From JALRBM01 sp964477195 (GTDB lineage Bacteria > Patescibacteriota > Saccharimonadia > Saccharimonadales > Saccharimonadaceae), in the NCBI GenBank assembly GCA_964477195.1, contig CAYZCX010000004.1:1-64000 (forward strand): DNA of 64,000 nt, given 5' to 3'. The position numbers and the translations under genes are program-made. The notes under the pieces are model-generated. The model made no database searches and was not told the origin of the DNA. It saw nothing but the letters and a program-made list of their open reading frames with translations. Below are positions 33,718 through 41,440 of this stretch, one piece after another (positions within the stretch are counted from its first letter, which is position 1; every line of letters begins with the position of its first letter).

Positions 33718-34086
33718 ATGAGTTATGGAGAAATATATGTCCTCCAAAACGACAGCGGAAACTGGCTCATCCAAGAAGATTTTCTGCCAGGCAGCCTTGA
33801 AGAGGCTCAAAAATGGGAAGCATTTGGCAAGCGTATCGGCGAAAAGTTGACGGAAATCGCTCTGCTTCAGAGTATTATCTCAACCGAACCACCGTTTACT
33901 CCTAGCCTTACGCTTGTTCATTCCGACATTCAAAGGGGCCGGCATAGTAAGCCGATCCGGCGTTACCCTCATCCATCCGAATCACTGCGTGCTGCCAGAC
34001 GACAATCGGAAATGGCACTGCGCGCTATAAAAACCGAGGTACAACACATGCACTATCTCCTTACAGAAGATCAGGAACAGTGTTAA
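33718..34086 (+). CDS. Unknown 122-residue protein
   Basis: No recognised family. Soluble, with a basic middle (RGRHSKPIRRYPHP) and a helical C-terminus. A TATACT -10 near 33664 and GGTGAG close to the ATG support expression. Its 3' end overlaps the convergent inositol monophosphatase gene by 26 nt, so it lacks the separate terminator seen after most of the other accessory genes. Confidence 0.5.
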   Translation: MSYGEIYVLQNDSGNWLIQEDFLPGSLEEAQKWEAFGKRIGEKLTEIALLQSIISTEPPFTPSLTLVHSDIQRGRHSKPIRRYPHPSESLRAARRQSEMALRAIKTEVQHMHYLLTEDQEQC

Positions 34087-34855
34087 ATACCTCCATTAGC
34101 CTCGCTACAATTTGTTTACTTCCCATAGCAACACTTGGCGATACGAATGGCGCGCGCCTTCCCGTAAGCGTTAGTACTTCACCCCCCGCTTCACGAACAA
34201 GGAGAAATGCGGCGGCATTGTCCCAGGGTTTTAGGCCATTGTGATGATAGGCATCTATGCGGCCACACGCTACCCAAGCCATGATAAGCACGCCACTCCC
34301 AAGGCAGCTCGTCCACGGCATTACCCCTTCATGTTCATAAATCGCGAGGTGCCGTTTTAAATTACGTGCCATAGCGTCGTCGTCGTAACTATTACTCGTC
34401 GCGATACTCGCTCCCGTCACATCATTCTGACTACTTACGAAGATTCTCTCGCCGTTTCTCAGTGCACCTTTATCCTGTTCTGCTTCATAAAGCTCATCTT
34501 TGTAGGGGTCAAAAATAATCCCCCGCACCGCTTCTCCCCTTTCAATATATCCGATAGAAATTGCCGACTCACGCATATCACGCTTAAAGTTATATGTGCC
34601 ATCAATCGGATCCAATACAAAACCTGTAAAGTCTGGGTCAAAGAGTTGCTGACGGACGGTTTCATGATCTTCTTCGGAAAGAATCGCCACACCGGGAAAT
34701 GCTTCGCTCAACATATTCCGTAGAATATCTTGCGACTTAATATCCGCCACGGTTACAAAATCCTTAGCATTGGATTTTACTACATGATCTCGTTCGCGAG
34801 TTGCGAGCATAAACGCCCCCGCTTCTCGCGCCGCTTTTTTCATTTCCTCAATCAT
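34061..34855 (-). CDS. Inositol monophosphatase family protein
   Basis: A Mg-dependent, Li-sensitive phosphatase fold of 264 residues. The metal-binding motifs are ILSEEDHE and LDPIDGTYNF, with the C-terminal motif PWDNAAAFLLVREAGG. The likely substrate is a sugar or inositol phosphate, or the nucleotide pAp; sequence alone does not decide. The start at 34855 (MIEEMKKA) lies six bases after a TATACT box and has no Shine-Dalgarno, so a leaderless mRNA is likely. Confidence 0.9.
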   Translation of the reverse strand: MIEEMKKAAREAGAFMLATRERDHVVKSNAKDFVTVADIKSQDILRNMLSEAFPGVAILSEEDHETVRQQLFDPDFTGFVLDPIDGTYNFKRDMRESAISIGYIERGEAVRGIIFDPYKDELYEAEQDKGALRNGERIFVSSQNDVTGASIATSNSYDDDAMARNLKRHLAIYEHEGVMPWTSCLGSGVLIMAWVACGRIDAYHHNGLKPWDNAAAFLLVREAGGEVLTLTGRRAPFVSPSVAMGSKQIVARLMEVFNTVPDLL

Positions 34856-34932
34856 AAACTCAGTATAGAACAAATTGACAAATAGCGACCTTGTCGCTAC
34901 TATACACATACTCCTAACCGAAGGGAGATGGA

Positions 34933-35082
34933 GTGAAAAGTACTACAGCAGAGGTGAATTATCCGCCCCAGAGCGTCTTGAATTATCGACGTCCCAGGGA
35001 TGCCCATCGATTTGCAAGTGGCTACAAGCCATCAGCGCAAATTGTTCGCCGTCGCATCCTCGGCCGGAGAGGACACAGGTAG
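34933..35082 (+). CDS. Candidate 49-residue basic protein
   Basis: A GTG at 34933 follows GAAGGGAGATGGA, a good Shine-Dalgarno, and opens 49 codons ending in TAG. The product is basic, with an arginine-rich C-terminus. A TATAC -10-like element lies near 34899. A C/G hairpin that may be its terminator begins at about 35114, just before the scaffold gap. The layout matches the other one-gene units, but there is no homology support. Confidence 0.4.
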   Translation: MKSTTAEVNYPPQSVLNYRRPRDAHRFASGYKPSAQIVRRRILGRRGHR

Positions 35083-35146
35083 ACGCTTGTAGCGAATGAC
35101 GGATTTTCACCGCTCGGCCCCCCCCCACATAAACCTGGCGGGGCCG

Positions 35147-35228
35147 ACTCCCAACAATGTTAAAAACAATAAAAATACTCGAATGCAAATCGTTTTGCTT
35201 GTCACAAATTAATGCAACAGTTACATTC
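35147..35228. repeat. Noisy copy of the glyS 3' end left of the N gap
   Basis: From 35147 (ACTCCCAACAATGTT) to about 35200 this stretch follows the sequence right of the gap from 35294 (AGTCCCTACAATGTT) through the glyS stop, with scattered mismatches. Both copies are preceded by long C and G runs. This is best read as low-quality ends of two contigs that really overlap. Confidence 0.7.
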
Positions 35229-35238
35229 NNNNNNNNNN
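35229..35238. other. Scaffold gap of ten N
   Basis: Ten undetermined bases join two contig ends. The bases on both sides are unreliable (C11+ and G7 runs). Confidence 0.97.
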
Positions 35239-35306
35239 CCCAATGACGTTTTTCCCCCGCGCGCCCCCCCCCCCATACCCCCGGGGGGGCCCGAGTCCCT
35301 ACAATG

Positions 35307-36680
35307 TTACAAACTATCTATATCCTCGATTGCAAATCGTTTTTGTTCAGTCGTATCACGATCACGAATCGTGACGGTATTATCTTCGAGGGTGTCAAAG
35401 TCGATCACAATACAGTACGGTGTTCCGATTTCATCCTGACGGCGATAGCGTTTTCCAATATTGCCATTGTCATCCCACATTACCGCACCATGTTTCTTTT
35501 TAAGCATCATAAACACTTCTCGTGCTTTTTCAACAAGCTCCGGCTTATTTTTGAGGAGCGGTGACACGGCATACTTTACTGGTGCTAGTTCCGGACTTAA
35601 TTTCAAAACAGTTCGCATTTCACCATTTTTCATTTTTTCAACCGTATAGGCATCACTTAAGACAGCTAAGAAAATTCGCCCCATTCCCATCGAGGTCTCA
35701 AGAATCCAAGGAATATATTTTTCGTTTGTCTTAGGGTCACTATAGCGAAGATCGACACCCGAAAATTTCATATGTTGTGTCAGGTCATAATCCGTACGGT
35801 CATGAACACCCTCGACTTCATCAAAACCAAGCGACGGATAATTATACTCGATATCCCAGGCGTCAGAGGCATAAAAAACCAGATTTTCGTGCTGTTTCCA
35901 GCGCAAATTTTCGGGCTTGATGCCAAGCGAAAGATACCAATTCCAGCGACTCTGCTTTATCCTATCGTAGGCTTCTTTGTTTTCGTGCGGCTTAACAAAA
36001 TACTGTGTATCGGCCTGTTCTAGCTCTCGGGTACGGAATAGGAAGTTGCGTGGACTGATCTCATTGCGGAAAGCCTTACCAATTTGCGCGATACCAAACG
36101 GAATCTTTACCGGCATTGTATCGACGACGTTTTTGAAGTTAAGATAAATTCCCTGACAAGCCTCACCTGGCAAATACACCGGACGCTTTCCTTCACCGGT
36201 AAAATCCCCAAGGTTTGACTTAACCAATAAGTTAAACTCTTTGGCCGACGTGAAATCCTTATGTCCACATACCGGACACTTGATCTCGCCTCGATGTTCA
36301 TCAAAAAGCTTGTTAATTTCTTCTTCGCTCAGTTTCTCATCCGCCTCAACACCAAGAGCATTCAGCTCTTTATCGACACGAATACGATGGTGGCAGTTGC
36401 GACATTCAGCAAGCGGATCAGAAAAGCCACCAACATGTCCGCTTGCCTCCCAGACTTTGGGATGCTTGAACATAGCCGAATCAATTCCGACAAAATCATC
36501 GCGATCGTAAACATTCGCTTTCCACCACGATTTCTTAATATTATTGAGCAGCTCGACACCGTTCGGTCCAAAATCATAAAGTCCCGCCTCACCGCCATAA
36601 ATATCACTGCCGGGATATACAAATCCACGACGTTTCGCGAGGCTAACAATATCTTCAAGAGTGGTGATTTTTTCTTCCAT
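35307..36680 (-). CDS. glyS: Glycyl-tRNA synthetase (single-chain, GlyQS dimer type)
   Basis: Class II synthetase that charges tRNA-Gly. At 457 residues it is the archaeal/Gram-positive-like alpha2 form and not the alpha2beta2 enzyme. Visible features are VYPGSDIYGG and LYDFGPNGVELLNNIK near the N-terminus, a zinc-binding insertion with CRNCHHR and CPVCGHKDF, motif 2 (AFRNEISPRNFLFRTREL) and motif 3 (ETSMGMGRIFLAVL). A TATAAT box lies nine bases before the ATG. The last codons are close to the scaffold gap but read cleanly. Confidence 0.95.
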   Translation of the reverse strand: MEEKITTLEDIVSLAKRRGFVYPGSDIYGGEAGLYDFGPNGVELLNNIKKSWWKANVYDRDDFVGIDSAMFKHPKVWEASGHVGGFSDPLAECRNCHHRIRVDKELNALGVEADEKLSEEEINKLFDEHRGEIKCPVCGHKDFTSAKEFNLLVKSNLGDFTGEGKRPVYLPGEACQGIYLNFKNVVDTMPVKIPFGIAQIGKAFRNEISPRNFLFRTRELEQADTQYFVKPHENKEAYDRIKQSRWNWYLSLGIKPENLRWKQHENLVFYASDAWDIEYNYPSLGFDEVEGVHDRTDYDLTQHMKFSGVDLRYSDPKTNEKYIPWILETSMGMGRIFLAVLSDAYTVEKMKNGEMRTVLKLSPELAPVKYAVSPLLKNKPELVEKAREVFMMLKKKHGAVMWDDNGNIGKRYRRQDEIGTPYCIVIDFDTLEDNTVTIRDRDTTEQKRFAIEDIDSL

Positions 36681-36752
36681 ATGGGGGCTATTATAACAGA
36701 TAGACCTCTCCGGCGCATAGCTCTCTAAGATATTTGATAGTCCAAATATTTA

Positions 36753-36795
36753 AGGCAACTATATACTTGACGTAACGTCAATTATATAGTTGCCT
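36753..36795. promoter_or_regulatory. 43-nt near-perfect palindrome
   Basis: Arms of 21 nt (36753-36773 and 36775-36795) pair with one mismatch around a single central base. The core TTGACGTAACGTCAAT differs by one base from 99-114 upstream of dprA. It lies between the glyS promoter and the 3' end of a broken gene. It could be an operator or a terminator. Confidence 0.6.
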
Positions 36796-36865
36796 ATAGT
36801 TAAAATAGAGTCAATGACAGTAAGGGTCTGTGCTTCTCAGCTCAAACCTTTCGCGGCGGACAGCA

Positions 36866-37246
36866 CTACTTCCGCGCAAAACGCGATCGCAGGCGGCTAT
36901 AGGTGGCCTTTAAAGGCCCAGCACCATGGACGACAGTATTAGTGCCGGCAGGAGTAATAAGTTCGTATCTGCCAAAAGCTTTGCGACGTACACCCCGCAC
37001 CAGCTCTTCTGAAGCGTAGATACGAGCATTGGTAACACGTGCCGTCTCAGAAACAATACCGTTCTTCTTACCCGCCTTACACCCCAGCATAAGAATCGTA
37101 GCACCTTCCGCGATCGTAGTGTTGTCAAAGAGCGGCGGATGCGTATCGCTCCCACGAATATCATCAATGGTAATTTTGCCGCTTGCGCCTTCACCCAGAT
37201 TCACAAGACCTTCATTGGCGTGAGACGCTATGACAAGGTCCTTGAT
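36866..37246 (-). pseudogene. 5'-truncated caspase/CHAT-like peptidase fragment
   Basis: About 125 C-terminal residues remain. A strand ending in a histidine (DLVIASHANEGLVNLG) is followed about 45 residues later by a cysteine in TILMLGCKAG. This is the His/Cys arrangement of clan CD peptidases and of DUF4347-type domains. The reading frame upstream of about 37246 runs into antisense arginase sequence, so the N-terminal part is gone. The family assignment is tentative; the truncation is more certain. Confidence 0.45.
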
Positions 37247-37388
37247 AGCCGGTGTTGATGTTGTTGAGTATAACCCACTCCAAGACGAGCAAGGAAAAAC
37301 CGCTGAATTAGCTATTGAGCTGATCGCTACCTTCTTAGGTAAAAAGTACAGCTGGTACACCCAGTACCTAGAAAAGAATCGCGCCTAA
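37242..37388 (+). pseudogene. C-terminal remnant of an arginase/agmatinase-family gene
   Basis: Reading plus strand gives AGVDVVEYNPLQDEQGKTAE, then LAIELIATFLGK, ending at TAA (37386-37388). DVVExNPxxD..xTAxLAxELI is the typical end of ureohydrolases. No start codon or N-terminal domain is present upstream, because the sequence passes directly into the caspase-like fragment on the other strand. Confidence 0.7.
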
Positions 37389-37446
37389 CTTATATTCAAA
37401 GGAATACGGCAATGCGTATCCCTTTGAATAATCTAATGATATATAT

Positions 37447-37815
37447 TTAGTAACGGCTACGTAAAGCGGTGTTGCCGCCAGACATCGGGTTACCGCGAGA
37501 ATCGGTGCGGACGGATGTACCACTTTGTGGATCATAGCGATATTCAACGGGTGGACGACGCTCTTCTTCAGGTTCTTCTGGAGTAGTAGTAGCTACTTCA
37601 GATAGTTTCATTACTATACCGCCGGCGCGTCCGGCGCGGAGTGATTCAACTGCTCTATAGACGCTGTCGCGTTGCTCGCGTGCGGCTATAGCCTCTGCGC
37701 GGAATTCTTCAATAGTTTTTTCGGGCGCCGCTGGAGGAACTATTTCTTGGGGAGATAGAGGCGCAGGGGTTTGTTCAGGTACGTTTGTATTTGGTGTATT
37801 TATGTTGTTTTCCAT
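37447..37815 (-). CDS. Small unknown protein, leaderless
   Basis: A 122-residue, probably disordered protein: a Pro/Glu-rich N-terminus, a helix (EEFRAEAIAAREQRDSVYRA), then a Gly/Arg/Pro-rich tail ending ALRSRY. No domain recognised. The start at 37815 is fixed by a canonical promoter whose -10 box ends six bases before the ATG, with no Shine-Dalgarno. It lies intact between broken genes. Confidence 0.6.
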   Translation of the reverse strand: MENNINTPNTNVPEQTPAPLSPQEIVPPAAPEKTIEEFRAEAIAAREQRDSVYRAVESLRAGRAGGIVMKLSEVATTTPEEPEEERRPPVEYRYDPQSGTSVRTDSRGNPMSGGNTALRSRY

Positions 37816-37821
37816 ATAGAT

Positions 37822-37850
37822 ATAATACACAATATACACATTTTTGTCAA
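37822..37850 (-). promoter_or_regulatory. Canonical leaderless promoter
   Basis: TTGACA (37845-37850), a 17-nt spacer and TATTAT (37822-37827) on the minus strand; the ATG at 37815 sits where transcription should start. Confidence 0.75.
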
Positions 37851-37884
37851 GTGCTACTGTTTGGAGCTTGGCCTACGGTAACGC

Positions 37885-38265
37885 TTACTTTACCGACAGT
37901 TCCTTAAGGGCCTGCCGAGCCTGCCCCACTTCATCCCAAGGATGTTCGCCATCAGCATCTTCGATAGTTTTTTCGTGACCCTTACCCAGTAACAGCACGG
38001 TGTCGCCCTTACGGGCTTTGTTTATAACATACTGAATCGCCTCAGGCCGTTTAGGAATGATCCAGTAATCTTTATCACGCTTTTTACCAGCTTTTTCTAC
38101 TCCGTCAGCAATCATCTGCATAATTCGCGCCGGATCTTCGGTACGATTGTCTTCTTCGGTAATAATAACTTCTGTAGCGTATGTTCCGGCTAACTCGCCC
38201 TGCTGAGCACGTTTGGCTTCGTCTCCCCCACCCAACGATCCAAATAACACGAAGATACGTGCCAA
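37885..38265 (-). pseudogene. murE: C-terminal remnant of a MurE-type ligase
   Basis: About 126 residues match the end of UDP-MurNAc-tripeptide synthetase: RIFVLFGSLGGGDEAKR, then VIITEEDNRTEDPARIM, VLLLGKGHEKTIEDADGE and PWDEVGQARQAL. The ATPase and substrate-binding N-terminal ~300 residues are missing; the frame ends where a helicase fragment begins on the other strand. MurE adds the third amino acid of the peptidoglycan stem peptide, so an intact copy should exist elsewhere. Confidence 0.85.
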
Positions 38266-39299
38266 GGCGAAGAACGAGATACAATCTACTATTCAATGGT
38301 AGCCACAGAGAACGATGACAAACTTGTTTATATCTTCCCGCGTGATGTCATGCAAACGAGTTATGATGACGATTCTAATTCCGAAATTAGACGTCAGCGC
38401 TTAAATGTTGGTCTAAGTCGCTCGAAAGAGACAATGCACTTCGTCTTGAGCAAGCCAATCGAGAGTTTTAGCGGCTCAGCAGCCGTCGCTCTTAATCACT
38501 ATGCGAATCTTAAAGAAGAAGTATCCAAACGACTAACGAGCGATGCTGTCGATCAAAAATCGCCCATGGAAAAGAAAGTACTCGGATGGATTTACGAGAC
38601 ACCCTTTTGGAAGAAAAATGCTGAAGCCAAGCGATGTGAACTCCACGCTCAGTTTGAACTCGGTACTTATCTAAAAGCATTAGATCAGACTTACAATCAC
38701 CCTGAGTATGTAGTGGACTTTATGCTTTTTTATCAGGACGAAGGTGGCCGTCAGTTTAAGGTAATTTTCGAATATGACGGCTTTGAAGAACATTTTGAAA
38801 ACCGTAATATGGTCGATCAATATAACTACGATTCTTATCTAAAAGAAGACGACATTTATAGGCAGAAGGTGCTCGAAAGCTACGGGTACGAATTTATTAG
38901 GCTCAACAAGTTCAATATAGGCACAAATCCAGTCGAATATATCAATTCTCGAATTGAAAAACTCATCGATGGCTCACTTGCCACCAATTCAATTGGGCAT
39001 GATATTGATGCCGTTATACGTGGCCAGGCGCAAGGTTTATCGATGGGCGAACTCAAAGAGTGCAAAAACTGTGGTCGCATAATTCCTTTGGAGGAATTCA
39101 AAGATTCTTCTTTGACTAGCGGGATGGGTAGAATCTGCAAGGATTGTAAGGCCAGTAAACCAAAAACCGAACCGCCGTAAGCAACTGATCAAGTATGTCC
39201 TCGTTGTGGACGTCCTTTACTCAAGCGTAAAGGACGATATGGACAATTCTATGGCTGCACAGGGTTTCCATATTGTAAATACACTAGGAACACCACATG
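38254..39299 (+). pseudogene. Truncated SF1 helicase with nuclease-like and zinc-finger C-terminus
   Basis: The frame upstream of the ATG at 38296 already reads TCQGEERDTIYYSMVA, a late helicase motif, followed by RRQRLNVGLSRSKE (motif VI). The helicase core before this is missing. Next comes a domain resembling Vsr/DUF559 nucleases (VIFEYDGFEEHF, RQKVLESYGYEFIRLNKF), then CKNCGR with a later CKDC pair. A TAA at 39178-39180 interrupts the frame, which then continues with CPRCGRPLLKRKGRYGQFYG and ends at 39299. That tail is a topoisomerase-type C4 zinc finger. The gene is broken at both ends. Confidence 0.75.
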
Positions 39300-39342
39300 A
39301 ATCTCATAAACTTAACTGTGATAGAGGAAGGTAAAACCCTAC

Positions 39343-39513
39343 ATGTCTCCTAAGAAGCCTAGTAAACATCAACTAGAAGAACTAGCTAAACAATCAATCA
39401 AGACCAGAAAAAAGAAGCTCCAGCGGAAAAGCGCGTCAAAATTAAGGCTTCTTTCAAAAAAGCCGTTAAGAAAATGGGGCAAACTCCGCCACCTAAAAAA
39501 GAGAGCAAGTAGT
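39343..39513 (+). pseudogene. Small basic protein gene with likely frameshift
   Basis: ATG at 39343 after GAGGAAGG opens MSPKKPSKHQLEELAKQSI. With one A added to the A6 run at 39408-39413 the frame continues as KKEAPAEKRVKIKASFKKAV and ends at TAG 39511-39513, about 56 residues. Without it the frame reads a poor basic sequence into the promoter of the next gene. No family recognised. Confidence 0.4.
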
Positions 39514-39598
39514 TTCTCTTTTGATTTGGTAACATCAGGTATATAATTGCCATATTTAATTATATAATAGGCTCAGGACACAGACGACGGAGGTTCAA

Positions 39599-40324
39599 GT
39601 GTCAACAATTCAGGAATACATGAGCAGTGGCGGTCAGGCGCTCGACCAAGGCAAGACAAGCGAAGCGTTGGATTATTTCCACAGCGCACGTCAGTGTGAG
39701 GCCGAGGATGAGGTGCTCGCGGCTGCGTGGCAACTGTCAGGAGTGTGCGAGCGCATGCTCGGCAACTACGATGCCGCCGAGGAAGCGTTCGAGACAGCTT
39801 TCCGGCTCGCCCGAACTCGCATTCTCAAAGGTAAAATCCAGCGCGACTGGTGCATGGTGCCGTTCGAACAGCGTGATATCAATCGCGCATTCAAGCTCAT
39901 CGACAGCTCGCTTGAACTCCTCAAGTATGACGACGATCTCTCGGACCCCGAAGACGGGCGATCACCGAGAGACCAAGCGGCAGAGCGAAAAATCGAATAC
40001 TTCACCAGCCTCGGTTTCCGCTGTCGGATCGATGCCAAAACTGGCAACATCGGTCGAGCTCGTATCGGGTGCAAACAGGTACGAAAAGAACTTCGGGGTC
40101 ATCATCCCTACGAGCTCAATTCGACCGTATGGGAGCTCAAGATCGTGCCATTTTGGCTGCGGCTTGGACTCTTCCCCCGAGCATCCCTGTTGGCATGGAA
40201 GCACAATCCGAAGGGCGAGCAAGAAACAACACCTCGCTACCTGCCCCGCAACCCGAAACGCTGTATCCAAGTTTTCCTGTTGACGTTTCTCAGGCCTATC
40301 GGTCTACGGTTCGACAAAAACTAA
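39599..40324 (+). CDS. TPR-like protein
   Basis: A 241-residue soluble protein starting with GTG after GGAGG. The first ~100 residues show tetratricopeptide-like helix pairs (GQALDQGKTSEALDYFHSAR and GNYDAAEEAFETAFRLAR). The second half is unrecognised and basic. TPR proteins act as protein-binding scaffolds; the partner is unknown. It has its own TATAAT promoter near 39570 and two tandem hairpins after the stop. Confidence 0.65.
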   Translation: MSTIQEYMSSGGQALDQGKTSEALDYFHSARQCEAEDEVLAAAWQLSGVCERMLGNYDAAEEAFETAFRLARTRILKGKIQRDWCMVPFEQRDINRAFKLIDSSLELLKYDDDLSDPEDGRSPRDQAAERKIEYFTSLGFRCRIDAKTGNIGRARIGCKQVRKELRGHHPYELNSTVWELKIVPFWLRLGLFPRASLLAWKHNPKGEQETTPRYLPRNPKRCIQVFLLTFLRPIGLRFDKN

Positions 40325-40332
40325 CTCGCCCC

Positions 40333-40389
40333 CAGTGCGCGGCTATCAAAAAATAGCGCACTCCGGCCCGCTTCAACGCGGGCCGTTTT
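40333..40389 (+). terminator. Tandem hairpin terminators
   Basis: First hairpin AGTGCGC / GCGCACT, second CGGCCCGC / GCGGGCCG (40364-40371 and 40378-40385) followed by TTTTC. Confidence 0.8.
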
Positions 40390-40394
40390 CACGC

Positions 40395-41069
40395 CTAGAG
40401 TGCGACATGCTGACGTGCTACCTGCCAGCATTCGGGCAAAATCATCTCGACGCCTCCAATTTGCACCATGACACCGAGCGACTTTGCGCTGAGTAGTCGC
40501 AAAAACTTAATATGATCTGCCGTCAGCTCTCCGTTTACTTGGGCACGCAACCCCTTCTCCCCGACATCATACATATAGCGCTTCTCCTTGACGAGCGGCT
40601 CACCATTGACATCATGGCGAAAATTCAGCTCATGCCCAAGCAAGGCGGCAAATCGAAGATAAAACCACGCCTCGATAAGCCGCTGCGGAATCGACGAAAC
40701 ATCCAGTCCAGCCAGCGTTTCACTCAAAAGATCATACCACTCCGGCTCATCCACCGTTTCGGTCGCTCGCGTGACCTGCTTAATCGCTTCATACCCAAAT
40801 TGCAATCGATCGTAATCTTCCAAAATATGCCGATAAAACTGAACCAAGCGCGCAGAGGTCAGCACCCCCATATCACCCTTGCCCTTATGCACAACAACGT
40901 CACTTATTGCAAATAGTTCGATACCACCAGCGAGCTTGCTCTTTTCCTTGCGCACACCTCTGGCCATAACCGTCTTGCGACCATCCGGTGTCAGCAGTTG
41001 GATAATTCGATCGGCCTCGCCATAGTTCGTACGCCTTAAGACAATCGCTCGCGTCCGCTGATCGGTCAC
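40395..41069 (-). CDS. recO: DNA repair protein RecO
   Basis: RecO anneals single-stranded DNA and helps load RecA with RecR. The N-terminal OB fold is clear (AIVLRRTNYGEADRIIQLLT, VMARGVRKEKSKLAG). The central helical region LRFAALLGHEL is as expected, but the zinc-binding cysteines of many RecO proteins are absent. Length 224 residues. Its start overlaps the stop of the receiver gene upstream by four bases (ATGA), so it is cotranscribed with a two-component pair. Confidence 0.92.
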   Translation of the reverse strand: MTDQRTRAIVLRRTNYGEADRIIQLLTPDGRKTVMARGVRKEKSKLAGGIELFAISDVVVHKGKGDMGVLTSARLVQFYRHILEDYDRLQFGYEAIKQVTRATETVDEPEWYDLLSETLAGLDVSSIPQRLIEAWFYLRFAALLGHELNFRHDVNGEPLVKEKRYMYDVGEKGLRAQVNGELTADHIKFLRLLSAKSLGVMVQIGGVEMILPECWQVARQHVAL

Positions 41070-41440
41070 AATACTACCTTTTTTACTGCGGCCTCTAGAT
41101 CTTGAGGGTGCATCTTCGTCTTATCTAGCACTCGTTTTACCCCATATGCCGTAAGATCTTCCTCCGTCAGTTGATCAGCGCTATTCGTACACAATATCAC
41201 GGGTATACTCGCCAAATCAGCGTGCGAACGCAGTTCATGAAGTAAGGTAAAAGCATTCGGCCCCGGGAGTAAAACATCAAGCACAAGGACATCGGGCTGA
41301 TTTGTCTCAAGCGTATCCATCGCAGCCAGCGCATGCGACACCGTTGTCACCTTCATGCCGGCAGCCTCAAGCGTTCGCAGGTGATGCGCAGCCATCCACT
41401 CGTCATCTTCTACAATGAGAACTGATGGTTTTTTTGTCAT
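41066..41440 (-). CDS. Stand-alone response-regulator receiver domain
   Basis: A 124-residue CheY-like receiver with the acidic pair VEDDEW, the phospho-acceptor aspartate in VLVLDVLLPG, the threonine/serine region CTNSAD and the conserved lysine in VLDKTKM. No output domain follows, so it must act through protein contacts. It overlaps the kinase gene upstream by four bases. Confidence 0.9.
   Translation of the reverse strand: MTKKPSVLIVEDDEWMAAHHLRTLEAAGMKVTTVSHALAAMDTLETNQPDVLVLDVLLPGPNAFTLLHELRSHADLASIPVILCTNSADQLTEEDLTAYGVKRVLDKTKMHPQDLEAAVKKVVL

Noticed and set aside
37240..38265. A 1-kb inserted cassette of arginase end, small gene and murE end
   Set aside because: Each junction is explained more simply by loss of the 5' halves of a divergent gene pair; an insertion would need two coincidental truncations of the host genes as well.
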